Origin: Dyella japonica A8
GTDB taxonomy: Bacteria > Pseudomonadota > Gammaproteobacteria > Xanthomonadales > Rhodanobacteraceae
DNA length: 64,000 nt
Assembly (NCBI RefSeq): GCF_000725385.1
Contig: NZ_CP008884.1
Coordinates: 682,001-746,000, forward strand
Direction: 5' to 3'
The notes beneath the pieces are model-generated. The model was not told where the DNA came from and ran no database searches. It saw only the letters and a list, made by a program, of their open reading frames with translations. The translations under genes and the position numbers were made by a program. Position 1 is the first letter of the stretch, and every line of letters starts with the position of its first letter. Of the stretch, positions 18,169-29,007 are shown one piece after another.

Positions 18169-18233
18169 TGGCACAGCTAGCAGGCACGCATCCATGCGAC
18201 GAATGGACAATTTGCCCGAACCTCTCCTACTTC

Positions 18234-18355
18234 GTCATTCCGGCGCAGGCCGGAATCCAGTAGCCGTAATGACGGGTTCTCGCGAGTGGTTCATTGAATT
18301 TCTTCGCGAAAACCGCGCGATACCGCAACTGGATTCCGGCCTGCGCCGGAATGAC
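18234..18355. repeat. REP-like inverted-repeat element, family 1 (copy b)
   Basis: GTCATTCCGGCGCAGGCCGG at the left is mirrored by CCGGCCTGCGCCGGAATGAC at the right, with a longer spacer than the other copies. Confidence 0.85.
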
Positions 18356-18388
18356 GAGCTAGAGAGCCGTGCGCCTTGTCTTACCGCC

Positions 18389-20278
<1,890 letters not shown>

Positions 20279-20667
20279 GGAGGGCTCCTTGATACAACGG
20301 GCGTGTTACACCCTGAACATGTCGTCGCAGCGGCGGAGCCTTGACGAGGCAAAGTCAGCCGGCCGGAAGCCTTGCACGCCGCGGGGCCGGACTGACCTGG
20401 GGAACGCCACCTGGAGTTGTCATCCCAGCGAAGGCTGGGATCCAGCGACTTTCGCGGGGTGCCCAAAGGCACTGGATTCCAGCTTTCGCTGGAATGACGG
20501 CAACTCCGTTCGGCACTTCCTTGGGACCGTCAGCGGCTTGGCGCGGCGATCCGGACCGGTATTGTAACGGCGTCTTGTGACAATGTGCCGGCAACAACCC
20601 CGGAAGATGCCGTCCGTTCGGCTACAATTCCCGTTCTTTGAACCCTTTGATCGTCAGGAACAGCCCC
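20279..20667. promoter_or_regulatory. 389-base divergent region between speA and speE
   Basis: TACAAT at 20623-20628 is a likely -10 for speE, 39 bases before its start codon; its -35 is poor. A family-1 repeat fills 20419-20498. No gene is supported here. Confidence 0.5.
20419..20498. repeat. REP-like inverted-repeat element, family 1 (copy c)
   Basis: GTCATCCCAGCGAAGGCTGG is mirrored by CCAGCTTTCGCTGGAATGAC; the arms have covaried from the GC-stem of other copies to CCAGC/GCTGG, preserving the hairpin. Confidence 0.85.
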
Positions 20668-21522
20668 ATGTCGCAGCATCCCAGCTGGTTCACCGAAGCC
20701 CATCAGGCCTCCGGCTCCTCCATTGGTTACCGCGTGGAGAAGCTGCTGCACGCCGAGAAAACCCCGTTCCAGACCATCGAGATCTACCAGACCACCGATT
20801 GGGGCAACCTGATGGTGATCGATGGCTGCGTCATGCTGACCAGCCGCGACAACTTCCTCTACCACGAGATGATGACCCACCCGGCGCTGTTCACCCATGC
20901 GCGCGCCAAGCGCGTGGTGATCATCGGCGGCGGCGACTGCGGCACGCTGCGTGAAGTGCTCAAGCACGAGGAAGTGGAGCACGCCGTGCAGGTGGAGATC
21001 GACGAGCGCGTGACGCGCCTGGCCGAGCAGTACTTCCCGGAACTGTGCGACTCCAACAACGACCCGCGCGCCGAGCTGCTGTTCATCGACGGCATCAAGT
21101 ACATGGCCGAGGCCGAGCCGGAGTCGCTGGACCTGATCATCGTCGACTCGACCGACCCGGTCGGCCCGGCCGAAGGCCTGTTCAATGCCGCCTTCTACGC
21201 CAGCTGCTACAAGGCCCTGCGCCACGGCGGCATCCTGGTGCAGCAGTCGGAATCGCCGATCGCCCACCTGGAGCTGATCAAGTCCATGCGTTCGGCCATG
21301 CGCACCGCCGGCTTCAGCGCGGTGAAGACCCTGCCGTTCCCGCAGCCCTGCTACCCCACCGGCTGGTGGAGCTGCACCATGGTCCGCAAGGGCGGCGACC
21401 TGGCCGGCTTCCGCGAGCGCGGCGCGCTGAGCAAGAACTTCCCGACCCGCTACTACAACGCCGATATCCACAAGGCGGCGCTGGCCCAGCCGGAATTCAT
21501 GCGCGAAGCGCTGGGCGAGTAA
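20668..21522 (+). CDS. speE: Spermidine synthase
   Basis: SpeE transfers an aminopropyl group from decarboxylated S-adenosylmethionine to putrescine. The 284-residue protein shows WFTEAHQ at the N-terminus, the nucleotide-binding loop VVIIGGGDCGTLREVLKH, the catalytic-region IIVDSTDPVGPAEGLF, and PCYPTGWW. The loop has Cys where many homologues have a second Gly (GGGDGG). The start at 20668 is supported by AGGA upstream; an in-frame TTG ten codons earlier is unlikely. A strong terminator follows. Confidence 0.96.
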   Translation: MSQHPSWFTEAHQASGSSIGYRVEKLLHAEKTPFQTIEIYQTTDWGNLMVIDGCVMLTSRDNFLYHEMMTHPALFTHARAKRVVIIGGGDCGTLREVLKHEEVEHAVQVEIDERVTRLAEQYFPELCDSNNDPRAELLFIDGIKYMAEAEPESLDLIIVDSTDPVGPAEGLFNAAFYASCYKALRHGGILVQQSESPIAHLELIKSMRSAMRTAGFSAVKTLPFPQPCYPTGWWSCTMVRKGGDLAGFRERGALSKNFPTRYYNADIHKAALAQPEFMREALGE

Positions 21523-21536
21523 GCCCTCGGTTCCAG

Positions 21537-21574
21537 CGAAAAGCCCGGCGTGGCCTCCACGCCGGGCTTTTTTG
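21537..21574 (+). terminator. Intrinsic terminator of speE
   Basis: AAGCCCGGCGTGG (21541-21553) pairs with CCACGCCGGGCTT (21557-21569) across a 3-base loop, followed by a T-run. Confidence 0.95.
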
Positions 21575-21590
21575 TGCCTGTGTTCCCCAC

Positions 21591-21706
21591 TGTGGGAGCG
21601 CACCCTGTGCGCGACACGGTCGCCAAGGTGTGCGACAAGAGCCGGAAAAGCGCCTCCCATCGGACCTGCCCCGCGGGATCGTCGCGCACAGGGTGCGCTT
21701 CCACAG
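21591..21706. repeat. REP-like inverted-repeat element, family 2 (copy 1)
   Basis: TGTGGGAGCGCACCCTGTGC at the left and its inverse GCACAGGGTGCGCTTCCACA at the right enclose about 75 bases. It resembles the TGTGGGAGCG-type REP family of pseudomonads and xanthomonads and lies between convergent genes. Confidence 0.85.
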
Positions 21707-21725
21707 GGACCGAGGAGGACTTCGA

Positions 21726-21926
21726 TCAGAACAGGGTCTGGCGGGCCTTGGGCATCAGCACCAGCACCAGCGTGGCCAACGGCCCGAACACCAGCGACAG
21801 CAGAAACCACAGCAGGCCGCTGCGGTTCTTGCCTTGGGCGAGGCCCGCATTGATCAGCGCCAGCGTGCCCCAGCCCACGAACCAGGGAGCGGCGCGGCCA
21901 TCGGCCAGTATGGAAAGATTGTTCAC
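21726..21926 (-). CDS. Small two-helix inner-membrane protein of unknown function
   Basis: The 66-residue product has two hydrophobic segments (about 16-30 and 37-57) joined by the loop AQGKNRSG, and a basic C-terminus. The start is GTG at 21926, supported by AGGAG nine bases upstream. Homologue-like small proteins occur in Xanthomonadales but I know no function. A family-2 repeat lies just beyond its stop. Confidence 0.7.
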   Translation of the reverse strand: MNNLSILADGRAAPWFVGWGTLALINAGLAQGKNRSGLLWFLLSLVFGPLATLVLVLMPKARQTLF

Positions 21927-22092
21927 GTGGTTTTCTCCTGTGCTGCGCAGGATGACATGTCACCCCGGGGCGTCGCGAAGCGGCCATGCTAACAAGGCAG
22001 GGCGCGTTCTCCCGTCCCTCGCATCCCGCGGATCAGGCGAGCTTAATGCTTGGGCGCTATCCTGATTGTTCGCTTTCTGTAAGGACTCATCG

Positions 22093-23115
22093 ATGCTTGG
22101 ACGGCGCCTTCTCCCGTTTGCCCTGTTGCTGGCCGCAGTTTCCGGTCCTGTCCTGGCGGCCAAGACACCCGCCAAGGCTCCCACCGCCGACACCCAGCAG
22201 ACGGCCCGCCGCCAGGCGCTGCTGCAATACCAGAAGGATCTGGTCAGCGTGAGCGCACCCCAGGCCGACCCGATCCCGCTGATGGGAGCGGCCCTGCTGG
22301 CCCGGCCGCTGCCCGACCAGCCGGATTTCAACAGCTACCACAACCTGATCGGCCGGGCTGCCGAGGCCCAGGGCGCGGGTCCGGAGATCAGCTGGGCCCG
22401 CCTGAGCGACTGCGACGCCAAGGCATCGGACTGCCCCAACGCCGATGCGCTCGCCAAGCTCGTGCAGCAGGCCCCGGACAACGCGGCTGTGTGGCTGCTC
22501 AAGCTCGGCCAGGACATCCGCGACGGCAAGAACGATGACGCCCGCCAGGATCTGGCCAAGGCGGCCTCGGCCAAGGTCTACGACGACTACACCGGCGCCA
22601 CCCTGAAGGCGCTGTCCGGCGCGGTGACCCTGCTGCCGCCGCCGACCAACGTGGTGGGTCCGCTGTCGGCGATGAATGGCGCCGACGTGCAGCTGACCCT
22701 GGTGTTCGGCCTTGCCGAAGGCCAACCGCAGCCCGCGCTGCAGGCAACCTCGCGCCTGTGCGAGGACAACGCCGACAAACCCAGCGTCAAGGCCGACTGC
22801 CTCAAGCTGGGCAAGTTGCTGGAATGGGGCTCCAGTCCGCTGTCCCGCTCGCTGGGCCTGCACCTGCGCGAAGTGCTGGACGAGGACACCTCCCAGCAGG
22901 AAGACGCCAAGCGCCTGCGCCGCAACCTGGTGTGGCAGGTGCAGAGCTTCTCCCAGCTCTCGCTGCGGGCCAAAAACGATACCGCCGTGGCCCAACACCT
23001 GCTGAAGCTCGCCCGCTCCGGCGGCACGCAGATGAGCCTGGTGCTCACTGCGCTGCACGACTACAACATGCCAGTCGATGCACCGTCGGACTGGGAACCC
23101 ACCAAGGCCGGTTGA
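22093..23115 (+). CDS. Exported hypothetical protein
   Basis: The 340-residue protein begins with a signal peptide (MLGRRLLPFALLLAAVSGPVLA, cleavage near residue 22). The mature part is alpha-helical and Ala/Leu-rich, with Cys pairs around the WARLSDCDAKASDCPNAD segment that could form a disulphide. I see no catalytic motif. The start at 22093 has AAGGA upstream; a start nine codons earlier is less likely. Periplasmic location is inferred. Confidence 0.75.
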   Translation: MLGRRLLPFALLLAAVSGPVLAAKTPAKAPTADTQQTARRQALLQYQKDLVSVSAPQADPIPLMGAALLARPLPDQPDFNSYHNLIGRAAEAQGAGPEISWARLSDCDAKASDCPNADALAKLVQQAPDNAAVWLLKLGQDIRDGKNDDARQDLAKAASAKVYDDYTGATLKALSGAVTLLPPPTNVVGPLSAMNGADVQLTLVFGLAEGQPQPALQATSRLCEDNADKPSVKADCLKLGKLLEWGSSPLSRSLGLHLREVLDEDTSQQEDAKRLRRNLVWQVQSFSQLSLRAKNDTAVAQHLLKLARSGGTQMSLVLTALHDYNMPVDAPSDWEPTKAG

Positions 23116-23220
23116 TCACCTGACGCAACGCAGGCGCGGCGCCATTCGCGCGGCCGCGCTTGCGTCCGCTCCCCGGCCATCGTGTAGGCTTGAGCCCGGC
23201 TTGGACACTGGGGCGGCATC

Positions 23221-23853
23221 ATGCTGACGGTACTGGTAGCAAGCAGCAAAGGCGGTTGCGGCAAGAGCACGCTGGTCACGCAACTGGCCTCGCACTGGGC
23301 GCAGGATGGCAAGCACACGGCCATCGTCGACGCCGACCGGCAACAGTCCGGTTTCCGCTGGGCGGCCAACCGCCCGGACAACGTTCCCGGCGTGCTGGCC
23401 ATCGAAGGCGGCCGCAAGGCGCTGGACAAGATTCCCCCCGACACGCAGCGCGTCCTCATCGACACCCCGGCCGGCTCGCAGGAGCGCGACCTGGAGCCGT
23501 ACCTGGAAAAGGCCGACGTGGTGCTGGTGCCGGTGCTGCCGTCCACCTTCGACCTCGACGCCACGTTCGGTTTCCTGGAGGAACTCCAGCAGGTCAACCG
23601 GATCAAACGGGGCAAGCTGCCGGTCGGGCTGGTCGGCAATCGCCTCAAGCCCTGGACCAATGCCAGCCAGGACGCCATGGCAAGGGTGGCCGAGCAATCG
23701 CCATTCCCGCTGGTGGCGCAGTTGCGCGACAGCCAGGCCTATGTGCTGCTGACCGCACTCGGCAAGGGCATCTTTGATTACGCTTCGGAAAACGTCAGGA
23801 GTCACCAGGAGGACTGGAAACACCTTCTGCGCTGGATCAAGCGCCAGCACTGA
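23221..23853 (+). CDS. ParA/MinD-type ATPase (orphan)
   Basis: This 210-residue protein has the deviant Walker A box KGGCGKST at residues 10-17 and Walker A' DADRQQSG. The Walker B-like segment is VLIDTPAGSQ, all hallmarks of the ParA/Soj superfamily. Such ATPases position DNA or protein cargo. No parB or chemotaxis cargo gene is adjacent, and it lacks the N-terminal helix-turn-helix of plasmid ParA. It sits 42 bases before sixA on the same strand. Confidence 0.88.
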   Translation: MLTVLVASSKGGCGKSTLVTQLASHWAQDGKHTAIVDADRQQSGFRWAANRPDNVPGVLAIEGGRKALDKIPPDTQRVLIDTPAGSQERDLEPYLEKADVVLVPVLPSTFDLDATFGFLEELQQVNRIKRGKLPVGLVGNRLKPWTNASQDAMARVAEQSPFPLVAQLRDSQAYVLLTALGKGIFDYASENVRSHQEDWKHLLRWIKRQH

Positions 23854-23895
23854 CATCGCGTACCACGCAGGCCGTATGACCCTGGGGAGCCAAAC

Positions 23896-24369
23896 ATGCA
23901 CGAACTGATCCTGTTGCGACACGCCGAAGCCCAGCCCGCCGCGGGCGGTGCCAGCGACCAGAGCCGGCGCCTGAGCGGGCGCGGTGAGCAGGAGGCGAAG
24001 GCCGCCGGCAAGTGGTTGGCCTCGCACGGGGTCAAGCTCGACCGCGTGCTGTGCTCCCCGTCCGAGCGGACCCGCGCCACCGCCGAACTGGCGCTCGCCG
24101 CCTACAGCCATGCACCCGCCACCGAGTACACCGACGACATCTACGAAGCCACGCCCGGCGAGCTGCTGGCCCTGCTCGACCAGCATGGCGACGCCGGCAC
24201 GGTGATGCTGGTGGGACACAACCCGGGTATCGAGCGTCTGGTCGCGCTGCTGGTGGAAGGGCGTTCCGACGAATTCCGCGGCATGCCGCCGGCCGGCCTT
24301 GCCGTGCTGCACCTCAACGGTGCGCTTGAACCGGGCAATGCCCGTCTGGATGCGTTCTGGTCGCCATGA
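23896..24369 (+). CDS. sixA: Phosphohistidine phosphatase SixA
   Basis: SixA removes phosphate from phosphohistidine, in E. coli on ArcB and on the nitrogen phosphotransferase protein NPr. The 157-residue protein has the RHG motif as LLRHAEAQ (His at residue 8), the conserved SPSERTRATAE segment, and MLVGHNPGIERLV with the second catalytic His. Length matches the family. It runs into the YceI gene 13 bases downstream. Confidence 0.92.
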   Translation: MHELILLRHAEAQPAAGGASDQSRRLSGRGEQEAKAAGKWLASHGVKLDRVLCSPSERTRATAELALAAYSHAPATEYTDDIYEATPGELLALLDQHGDAGTVMLVGHNPGIERLVALLVEGRSDEFRGMPPAGLAVLHLNGALEPGNARLDAFWSP

Positions 24370-24382
24370 CGCCCGGGTCGCC

Positions 24383-24952
24383 ATGACGCTTCCGTTCGCC
24401 AGTTGTTGCCTGCTGCTGTTGCTGCTGCTCATGCAGCCCACGCAGGCGGCGGACTACCGCATCGATCCCGCACGTTCCCATGCCGATTTCGGCGTCAGGC
24501 TGTTCTGGCTCAGCCAGATCAGCGGCCGCTTCGAGGAAATCGACGGCGACGTCACCCTGAGCAGCCTGCACGACACCGCCGTGGTCGATGCCCACATCAC
24601 GGTGGACAGCATCCAGATGGGGTCCGAACGTATCCGGCGCTGGGTGCTGGCGCCGGAGTTCTTTGACGCATCGCGTTTTCCTTCGATCCACTTCATCTCC
24701 AAACCCATCTCGCTGGAGATGCTGGAGAAAGGCGGCGACCTCGGCGGCACGCTGACCCTGCGCGGCGTCACCAAGCCTGCGCATTTCGAACTACTGCCCT
24801 CGCGCTGTCCGCTGGATGCGCCCCAGCAGTGCGTAATCTCCGTGCGCGGCACCATCCAGCGCAGCGATTTCGGCATGAGCGGCCATCGCACGGCCATCTC
24901 CGACCAGGTGCAGCTGGGCATGATGATCAGCCTGGATTACGGGCAGCGTTAA
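24383..24952 (+). CDS. YceI-family periplasmic protein
   Basis: The 189-residue protein has a signal peptide rich in leucine (MTLPFASCCLLLLLLLMQPTQA). The YceI lipocalin-like barrel follows, starting YRIDPARSHADFGVR and containing FPSIHFISK, GTLTLRGVTKP and a final DQVQLGMMISLDY. YceI proteins bind polyisoprenoid or amphiphilic lipids; the native role is unclear. The chosen ATG at 24383 follows the sixA stop; no clear ribosome site is visible, consistent with coupling to sixA. Confidence 0.88.
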   Translation: MTLPFASCCLLLLLLLMQPTQAADYRIDPARSHADFGVRLFWLSQISGRFEEIDGDVTLSSLHDTAVVDAHITVDSIQMGSERIRRWVLAPEFFDASRFPSIHFISKPISLEMLEKGGDLGGTLTLRGVTKPAHFELLPSRCPLDAPQQCVISVRGTIQRSDFGMSGHRTAISDQVQLGMMISLDYGQR

Positions 24953-25002
24953 GCCGCCCGGCGTTAAGCAGGAATAGGAACGAACTCCCGTATCATCGCG
25001 GC

Positions 25003-26868
25003 ATGCGCCAGCGCTGGATCGCCGTCTATGCCCTGTTTTTAGCGATCCTGATCCTGTCGGGATGCAGCGTGTCGCCCACGCGCATCCGCCGCGCCGACGC
25101 GGTGGTCGACGCCGGCATGCAACGCCAGAGCGATTGCGACCGCGAAGACCATTGCCCGGTCGACTCGCCATTGCTTGATGCCGCGCAACAGGCGATGGCC
25201 GATTCCACGCCCGACCTGCCCGTGCATGTGGTGACGCTGCTCAACGACAGCGAAGCGGCGATGGTCGCGCGGCTCAACCTGATCCGCGCCGCGCGGCACA
25301 GCATCGACGTGCAGACCTATATCTGGGACCAGGACGACGCCGGGCAGCTCGTGCTCAACGAGCTGATCAAGGCCGCGCGGCGCGGCGTGAAGGTGCGCAT
25401 CCTCGCCGATCAGCTGTTCTCCTTTGGCGACCCCGTGCTGCTGGAGCGGCTCGCCACGGTGCACCAGAACCTGGCGATTCGCCTGTACAACCCGACCTTC
25501 CACGAAGCACAGACCTCGGTGGCGGAGTTCAGCGCGAGCATCGTGTGCTGCTTCATGACGTTCAACCAACGCATGCACAACAAGCTGCTGCTGGTGGATG
25601 ACCTGATCGGCATCACCGGCGGGCGCAATTACCAGGACCGCTATTTCGACTGGGACAACGACTTTGACTACGTCGACCGCGACGTGATGGTGGGCGGCCC
25701 GGCCGCGCATGCGATGGCCTCCAGCTTCGAGACGTTCTGGAACCACAAGCGCACGACACCACTCACCCACCTGCGCGACGTGAACCGGCATCTGCTCGAC
25801 GACGATCACCCCGGCCCCCTGCCCGAGCCGCGCTACGCCCATCCGCAACGCGTCGAGCGCGTGCTGGAGGAAGCGGGCGACGGCGACTGGATCGATGACG
25901 TGCTGGTATCAGACACGCTGCGCACGGGGCGTGTCGATTTCTTCAGCGACCTGCCTGCCAAGACCGACCAGCCCGACAAGCGCAGTGCCCGCGAATTCAC
26001 CGCTCACCTGATGCGCATGGTCGGCGCCGCCCAGCACGAGGTGGTGTTGCAGACGCCGTACCTGGTGATGAGCGACCGCGCCAAGGCCATCTTCGAGCGG
26101 CTGCACCAGGGCGACTCACCACCGCGCATTGTGGTATCGACCAACTCGCTGGCCTCGACCGATGCCTTCGCGGTGTATGCACTCTCGTACAAGCACCGCA
26201 AGCGCTACCTCAAGGACTATGGTTTCGAGATCTACGAGATGAAGCCGCACGCGGTAGGACCGGCCGAGGACAACGCGGACGCCGCCGATGACCAAGGCCC
26301 GGCGCCCACGGCCCCGGGCGACACGCCCAAGCGCCGGCACATGGGCACGGAACGTGGCCTGCTCGGCAGCCGCAGCAGCGCGCGCCGCAATCGCCCCGCG
26401 CCACTGACCACGCCGGGCCGCCGCTTCGCGCTGCACGCCAAATCCATCGTGGTGGACGACGACTTCGCCATGGTCGGCTCGCACAACTTTGACCCTCGCT
26501 CGGACCACTACAACACCGAGGCGGGCGTGATCGTGTACGACGCGCGCTTTGCCAGCGCGCTGCGCGAAAGCATCCTGCGCGACACGCAGCCGGAAAACGC
26601 ATGGGTGATCGCGCCACGCCAGCAGAGCAGCCTCAGCATGGCCATTGGCGACTTCTCCGCGAGCCTGCCGGTGTTCGACCTGTGGCCGTATCGCTACGCG
26701 ACCAGTTATGACCTCAAGGCGGGCTGCACGCCGATGCGCCCCAGCGATCCGGCCTTTTTCAGCTGCTACACGCCCGTGGGCGACTTCCCGGATGTCGACG
26801 TGTCACCCAAGCTGATCTACACGCGGTTGATCACGGCGTTCGGCGCGGGTGCGCAAGGCGTGCTCTGA
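25003..26868 (+). CDS. Phospholipase D / cardiolipin synthase-like lipoprotein
   Basis: The 621-residue protein carries a lipoprotein signal with lipobox LSGC (Cys near residue 21). Two HKD motifs follow: HNKLLLVDDLIGITGGRN in the first half and HAKSIVVDDDFAMVGSHN in the second, so both half-sites of the PLD active centre are intact. A Pro/Ala-rich insert lies between them. It probably acts on phospholipids in the periplasm or at the outer membrane, unlike the inner-membrane cardiolipin synthases. The start at 25003 is chosen for the signal peptide. Confidence 0.88.
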   Translation: MRQRWIAVYALFLAILILSGCSVSPTRIRRADAVVDAGMQRQSDCDREDHCPVDSPLLDAAQQAMADSTPDLPVHVVTLLNDSEAAMVARLNLIRAARHSIDVQTYIWDQDDAGQLVLNELIKAARRGVKVRILADQLFSFGDPVLLERLATVHQNLAIRLYNPTFHEAQTSVAEFSASIVCCFMTFNQRMHNKLLLVDDLIGITGGRNYQDRYFDWDNDFDYVDRDVMVGGPAAHAMASSFETFWNHKRTTPLTHLRDVNRHLLDDDHPGPLPEPRYAHPQRVERVLEEAGDGDWIDDVLVSDTLRTGRVDFFSDLPAKTDQPDKRSAREFTAHLMRMVGAAQHEVVLQTPYLVMSDRAKAIFERLHQGDSPPRIVVSTNSLASTDAFAVYALSYKHRKRYLKDYGFEIYEMKPHAVGPAEDNADAADDQGPAPTAPGDTPKRRHMGTERGLLGSRSSARRNRPAPLTTPGRRFALHAKSIVVDDDFAMVGSHNFDPRSDHYNTEAGVIVYDARFASALRESILRDTQPENAWVIAPRQQSSLSMAIGDFSASLPVFDLWPYRYATSYDLKAGCTPMRPSDPAFFSCYTPVGDFPDVDVSPKLIYTRLITAFGAGAQGVL

Positions 26869-26903
26869 GCACCCATGAGGGGTTTCCTGATCAACATCTG
26901 TAC

Positions 26904-27007
26904 CCCCTCACCGTCATTCCGGCGAAAGCCGGAATCCAGCGACTTTGATTTGTCGAAAAGGCGAAAAAGCACTGGATTCCGGCTTTCGCCGGAATGACGG
27001 TGAGGGG
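26904..27007. repeat. REP-like inverted-repeat element, family 1 (copy e)
   Basis: CCCCTCACCGTCATTCCGGC at the left is the inverse of the right end, so the outer inverted repeat extends beyond the core. It lies between convergent genes. Confidence 0.9.
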
Positions 27008-27048
27008 TTGGTCGGCACACACGGGAATCGTGCGCAGGCTCCAACAAC

Positions 27049-27567
27049 CTAGAACGTCGGCGACGGCGCGTCGTCGAACCGCATCACCAGCAGGCCGCTC
27101 AATCCCTCCGGATGATCGCCCGGCACGGCAAAGCGCCAGTGCTCGGCGGTGCGCAAAGCCCGGTCATCGAGTCCCGCATTGCCGCTGGATTCGGCCACCA
27201 CCGCCTGACCCACACGGCCTTCGCCGTCCACGGTGAGCCGCAGCACCACGCGTCCGCTCGCGAACGCGGTGCGTTGCAACCACGCGGCGGGCAGCGACGG
27301 CATGTCGACGGGCGTAAGCGTGGGCAGCGTATCCGCGGGGCGTGCCGGTGTCGGCGCCGAATGGGCAACGGCTGCGGTGCGTTCGCTCGCGGCGGGTGCG
27401 TGCGGATGGCGACGCAACACCATCCGCACCTTGTCGCTGCCGCGCACGGAGGGCATGCCCGGCGGCCCCTGCCACTGACTGGTCAGCGTGCTGAGCCAGG
27501 CCGTGCCGGCCACGCCGAAGGCCAGCGCGAGCAGGCTCAGGCTGGCGGTGGTGCGAAGGCGGAACAT
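27049..27567 (-). CDS. TonB-like C-terminal domain protein
   Basis: The 172-residue protein has one N-terminal membrane segment (about 7-27), a Pro/Ala-rich linker, and a C-terminal TonB-type domain. The domain is recognised by LQRTAFASGRVVLRLTVDGEGRVGQAVVAESSG-like spacing, a Leu-Asp-Arg-Ala-Leu segment and EHWRFAVPG. It could transfer proton-motive energy to an outer-membrane receptor, but no exbB/exbD or receptor gene is nearby. The start at 27567 gives the membrane segment; it lies 32 bases after the thiolase stop. Confidence 0.75.
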   Translation of the reverse strand: MFRLRTTASLSLLALAFGVAGTAWLSTLTSQWQGPPGMPSVRGSDKVRMVLRRHPHAPAASERTAAVAHSAPTPARPADTLPTLTPVDMPSLPAAWLQRTAFASGRVVLRLTVDGEGRVGQAVVAESSGNAGLDDRALRTAEHWRFAVPGDHPEGLSGLLVMRFDDAPSPTF

Positions 27568-27599
27568 CGGAGACGGCGATGGCGGCGGGACAGGCCCGC

Positions 27600-28883
27600 T
27601 CAGCGTTCGAGGATGGCGGTGACGCCCATGCCACCGGCCGTGCAGATGGAAATCAGGCCGCGGCCCGAGCCCTTCTGTTCCAGCATCTTGGCCAGCGTGG
27701 CGACGATGCGCGCGCCAGTAGCCGCAAACGGATGGCCCACCGCCAGGCTGGAGCCGTTGACGTTGAGCTTCGCCGGATCGATAGCCCCCAGCGGCTGGTC
27801 GAGGCCCAGGCGATGCTTGCAGTAGTCCGCGCTTTCCCACGCGCGCAGCGTGCACAGCACCTGCGCCGCAAAGGCTTCGTGGATCTCGTAGAAATCGAAG
27901 TCCTGCAGGGTGAGCCCATGGCGCGCCAGCATGCGCGGCACGGCCACGGTCGGCGCCATCAGCAGGCCTTCGCCGTGGACGAAATCCACCGCGGCGACTT
28001 CCGCATCACGGAACCACGCCTGCACTTTGAGACCCCGCTGGGCCGCCCACTCCTCGGTGCCCAGCAGCACCGCGGCAGCGCCATCGGACAGGCCGGTGGA
28101 ATTGCCGGCGGTGAGCGTGCCGTGGCCGGAGGTCCGGTCGAACGCCGGCTTGAGCGAGGCGAGCTTCTCCATGGTGCTGTCCGGACGCAGGAAGCCGTCG
28201 CGTTTCAAACCGCGGAACGGCACCACCAGATCCTCGAAGAAGCCCGTTTCATACGCGGCGGCGAGCTTGTGGTGGCTGTCCAGCGCCAGCTGATCCTGCG
28301 CCTGGCGCGCGATGTGCCATTCCTTGGCCATCTTCTCGCAGTGGTCGCCCATCGACATGCCGGTACGCGGCTCGGCCACACCCGGGAATGCCGGCTTCAG
28401 TTCCTTCAGCGAAAAACCCTGCGTGGCGGCGCGCAGCTTGTCCTGCCAGGTCTTGCCGCGGTTGACCGCGAGCAGGCGCTTGCGCAACCGCTCGCCGAGC
28501 ACGATGGGCACGTCGCTGGTGGTATCCGAACCGCCCGCGATGCCGGCCTCGATCTGCCCGGTGGCGATCTTGTTGGCGATGATGATGGCGTTGTCCAGCG
28601 AGGTGCCGCAGGCGCGGGCCGTGGTGATGGCCGGCGTGGTGGGCGCCAGGCCCGAGGACAGCACCGCCTCGCGGGCCAGGTTCCACTCGGACGAGTGCTT
28701 GATCACCGCGCCCATGGCCACTTCGCCCAGCTCCTGGCCGTGCAGGCCGTACCGCTCCACCAGCGCCCCCAGCACCTTGACCGACATGCCGAAATTGCCG
28801 ACGTCGGCGTAGGCGGTGTTGTTACGGCAGAACGGGATGCGTACGCCGCCGATCACACCGACGCGCTTGAGCGTGTTTTCCAT
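27600..28883 (-). CDS. Acetyl-CoA C-acyltransferase (thiolase, FadI-like)
   Basis: The 427-residue thiolase has the acyl-accepting Cys in RACGTSLDNA (residue 92). The HEAFAAQV His, the GHPFAATGAR His and the C-terminal base Cys in CTAGGMG are all present. Length and the SLKELKPAFPGVAEP segment resemble FadI-type 3-ketoacyl-CoA thiolases of beta-oxidation. It is not beside a hydratase/dehydrogenase alpha subunit in this window, so a role in acetoacetyl-CoA metabolism is also possible. Confidence 0.9.
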   Translation of the reverse strand: MENTLKRVGVIGGVRIPFCRNNTAYADVGNFGMSVKVLGALVERYGLHGQELGEVAMGAVIKHSSEWNLAREAVLSSGLAPTTPAITTARACGTSLDNAIIIANKIATGQIEAGIAGGSDTTSDVPIVLGERLRKRLLAVNRGKTWQDKLRAATQGFSLKELKPAFPGVAEPRTGMSMGDHCEKMAKEWHIARQAQDQLALDSHHKLAAAYETGFFEDLVVPFRGLKRDGFLRPDSTMEKLASLKPAFDRTSGHGTLTAGNSTGLSDGAAAVLLGTEEWAAQRGLKVQAWFRDAEVAAVDFVHGEGLLMAPTVAVPRMLARHGLTLQDFDFYEIHEAFAAQVLCTLRAWESADYCKHRLGLDQPLGAIDPAKLNVNGSSLAVGHPFAATGARIVATLAKMLEQKGSGRGLISICTAGGMGVTAILER

Positions 28884-29007
28884 GGCTGGAGCTGTCCGGG
28901 GTCCGAAAAAGCCGAGTCGTCAAGGCTAACCCGCCCCGCCACGGCGCGGAAGCCCAAAATCCCCCCAATGCTAGAATCTGGTTCCTTACTGTTCGGGTTC
29001 GTGATCC

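Larger units (their letters stand above)
18083..18388. other. 306-base gap between bdhA start and speA end
   Basis: It contains the bdhA palindrome (18144-18168) and one family-1 repeat (18234-18355). No further gene is supported. Confidence 0.6.

Noticed and set aside
23221..23853. Plasmid or genomic-island partition system
   Set aside because: Only an orphan ParA-like ATPase without parB, replication or integrase genes nearby.
24829..25002. N-terminal extension of the phospholipase D-like protein
   Set aside because: It overlaps the YceI gene in another frame; the internal ATG gives a proper lipoprotein signal.
27568..27855. N-terminal extension of the TonB-like protein
   Set aside because: It lies inside the thiolase gene in another frame; the membrane segment begins at 27567.
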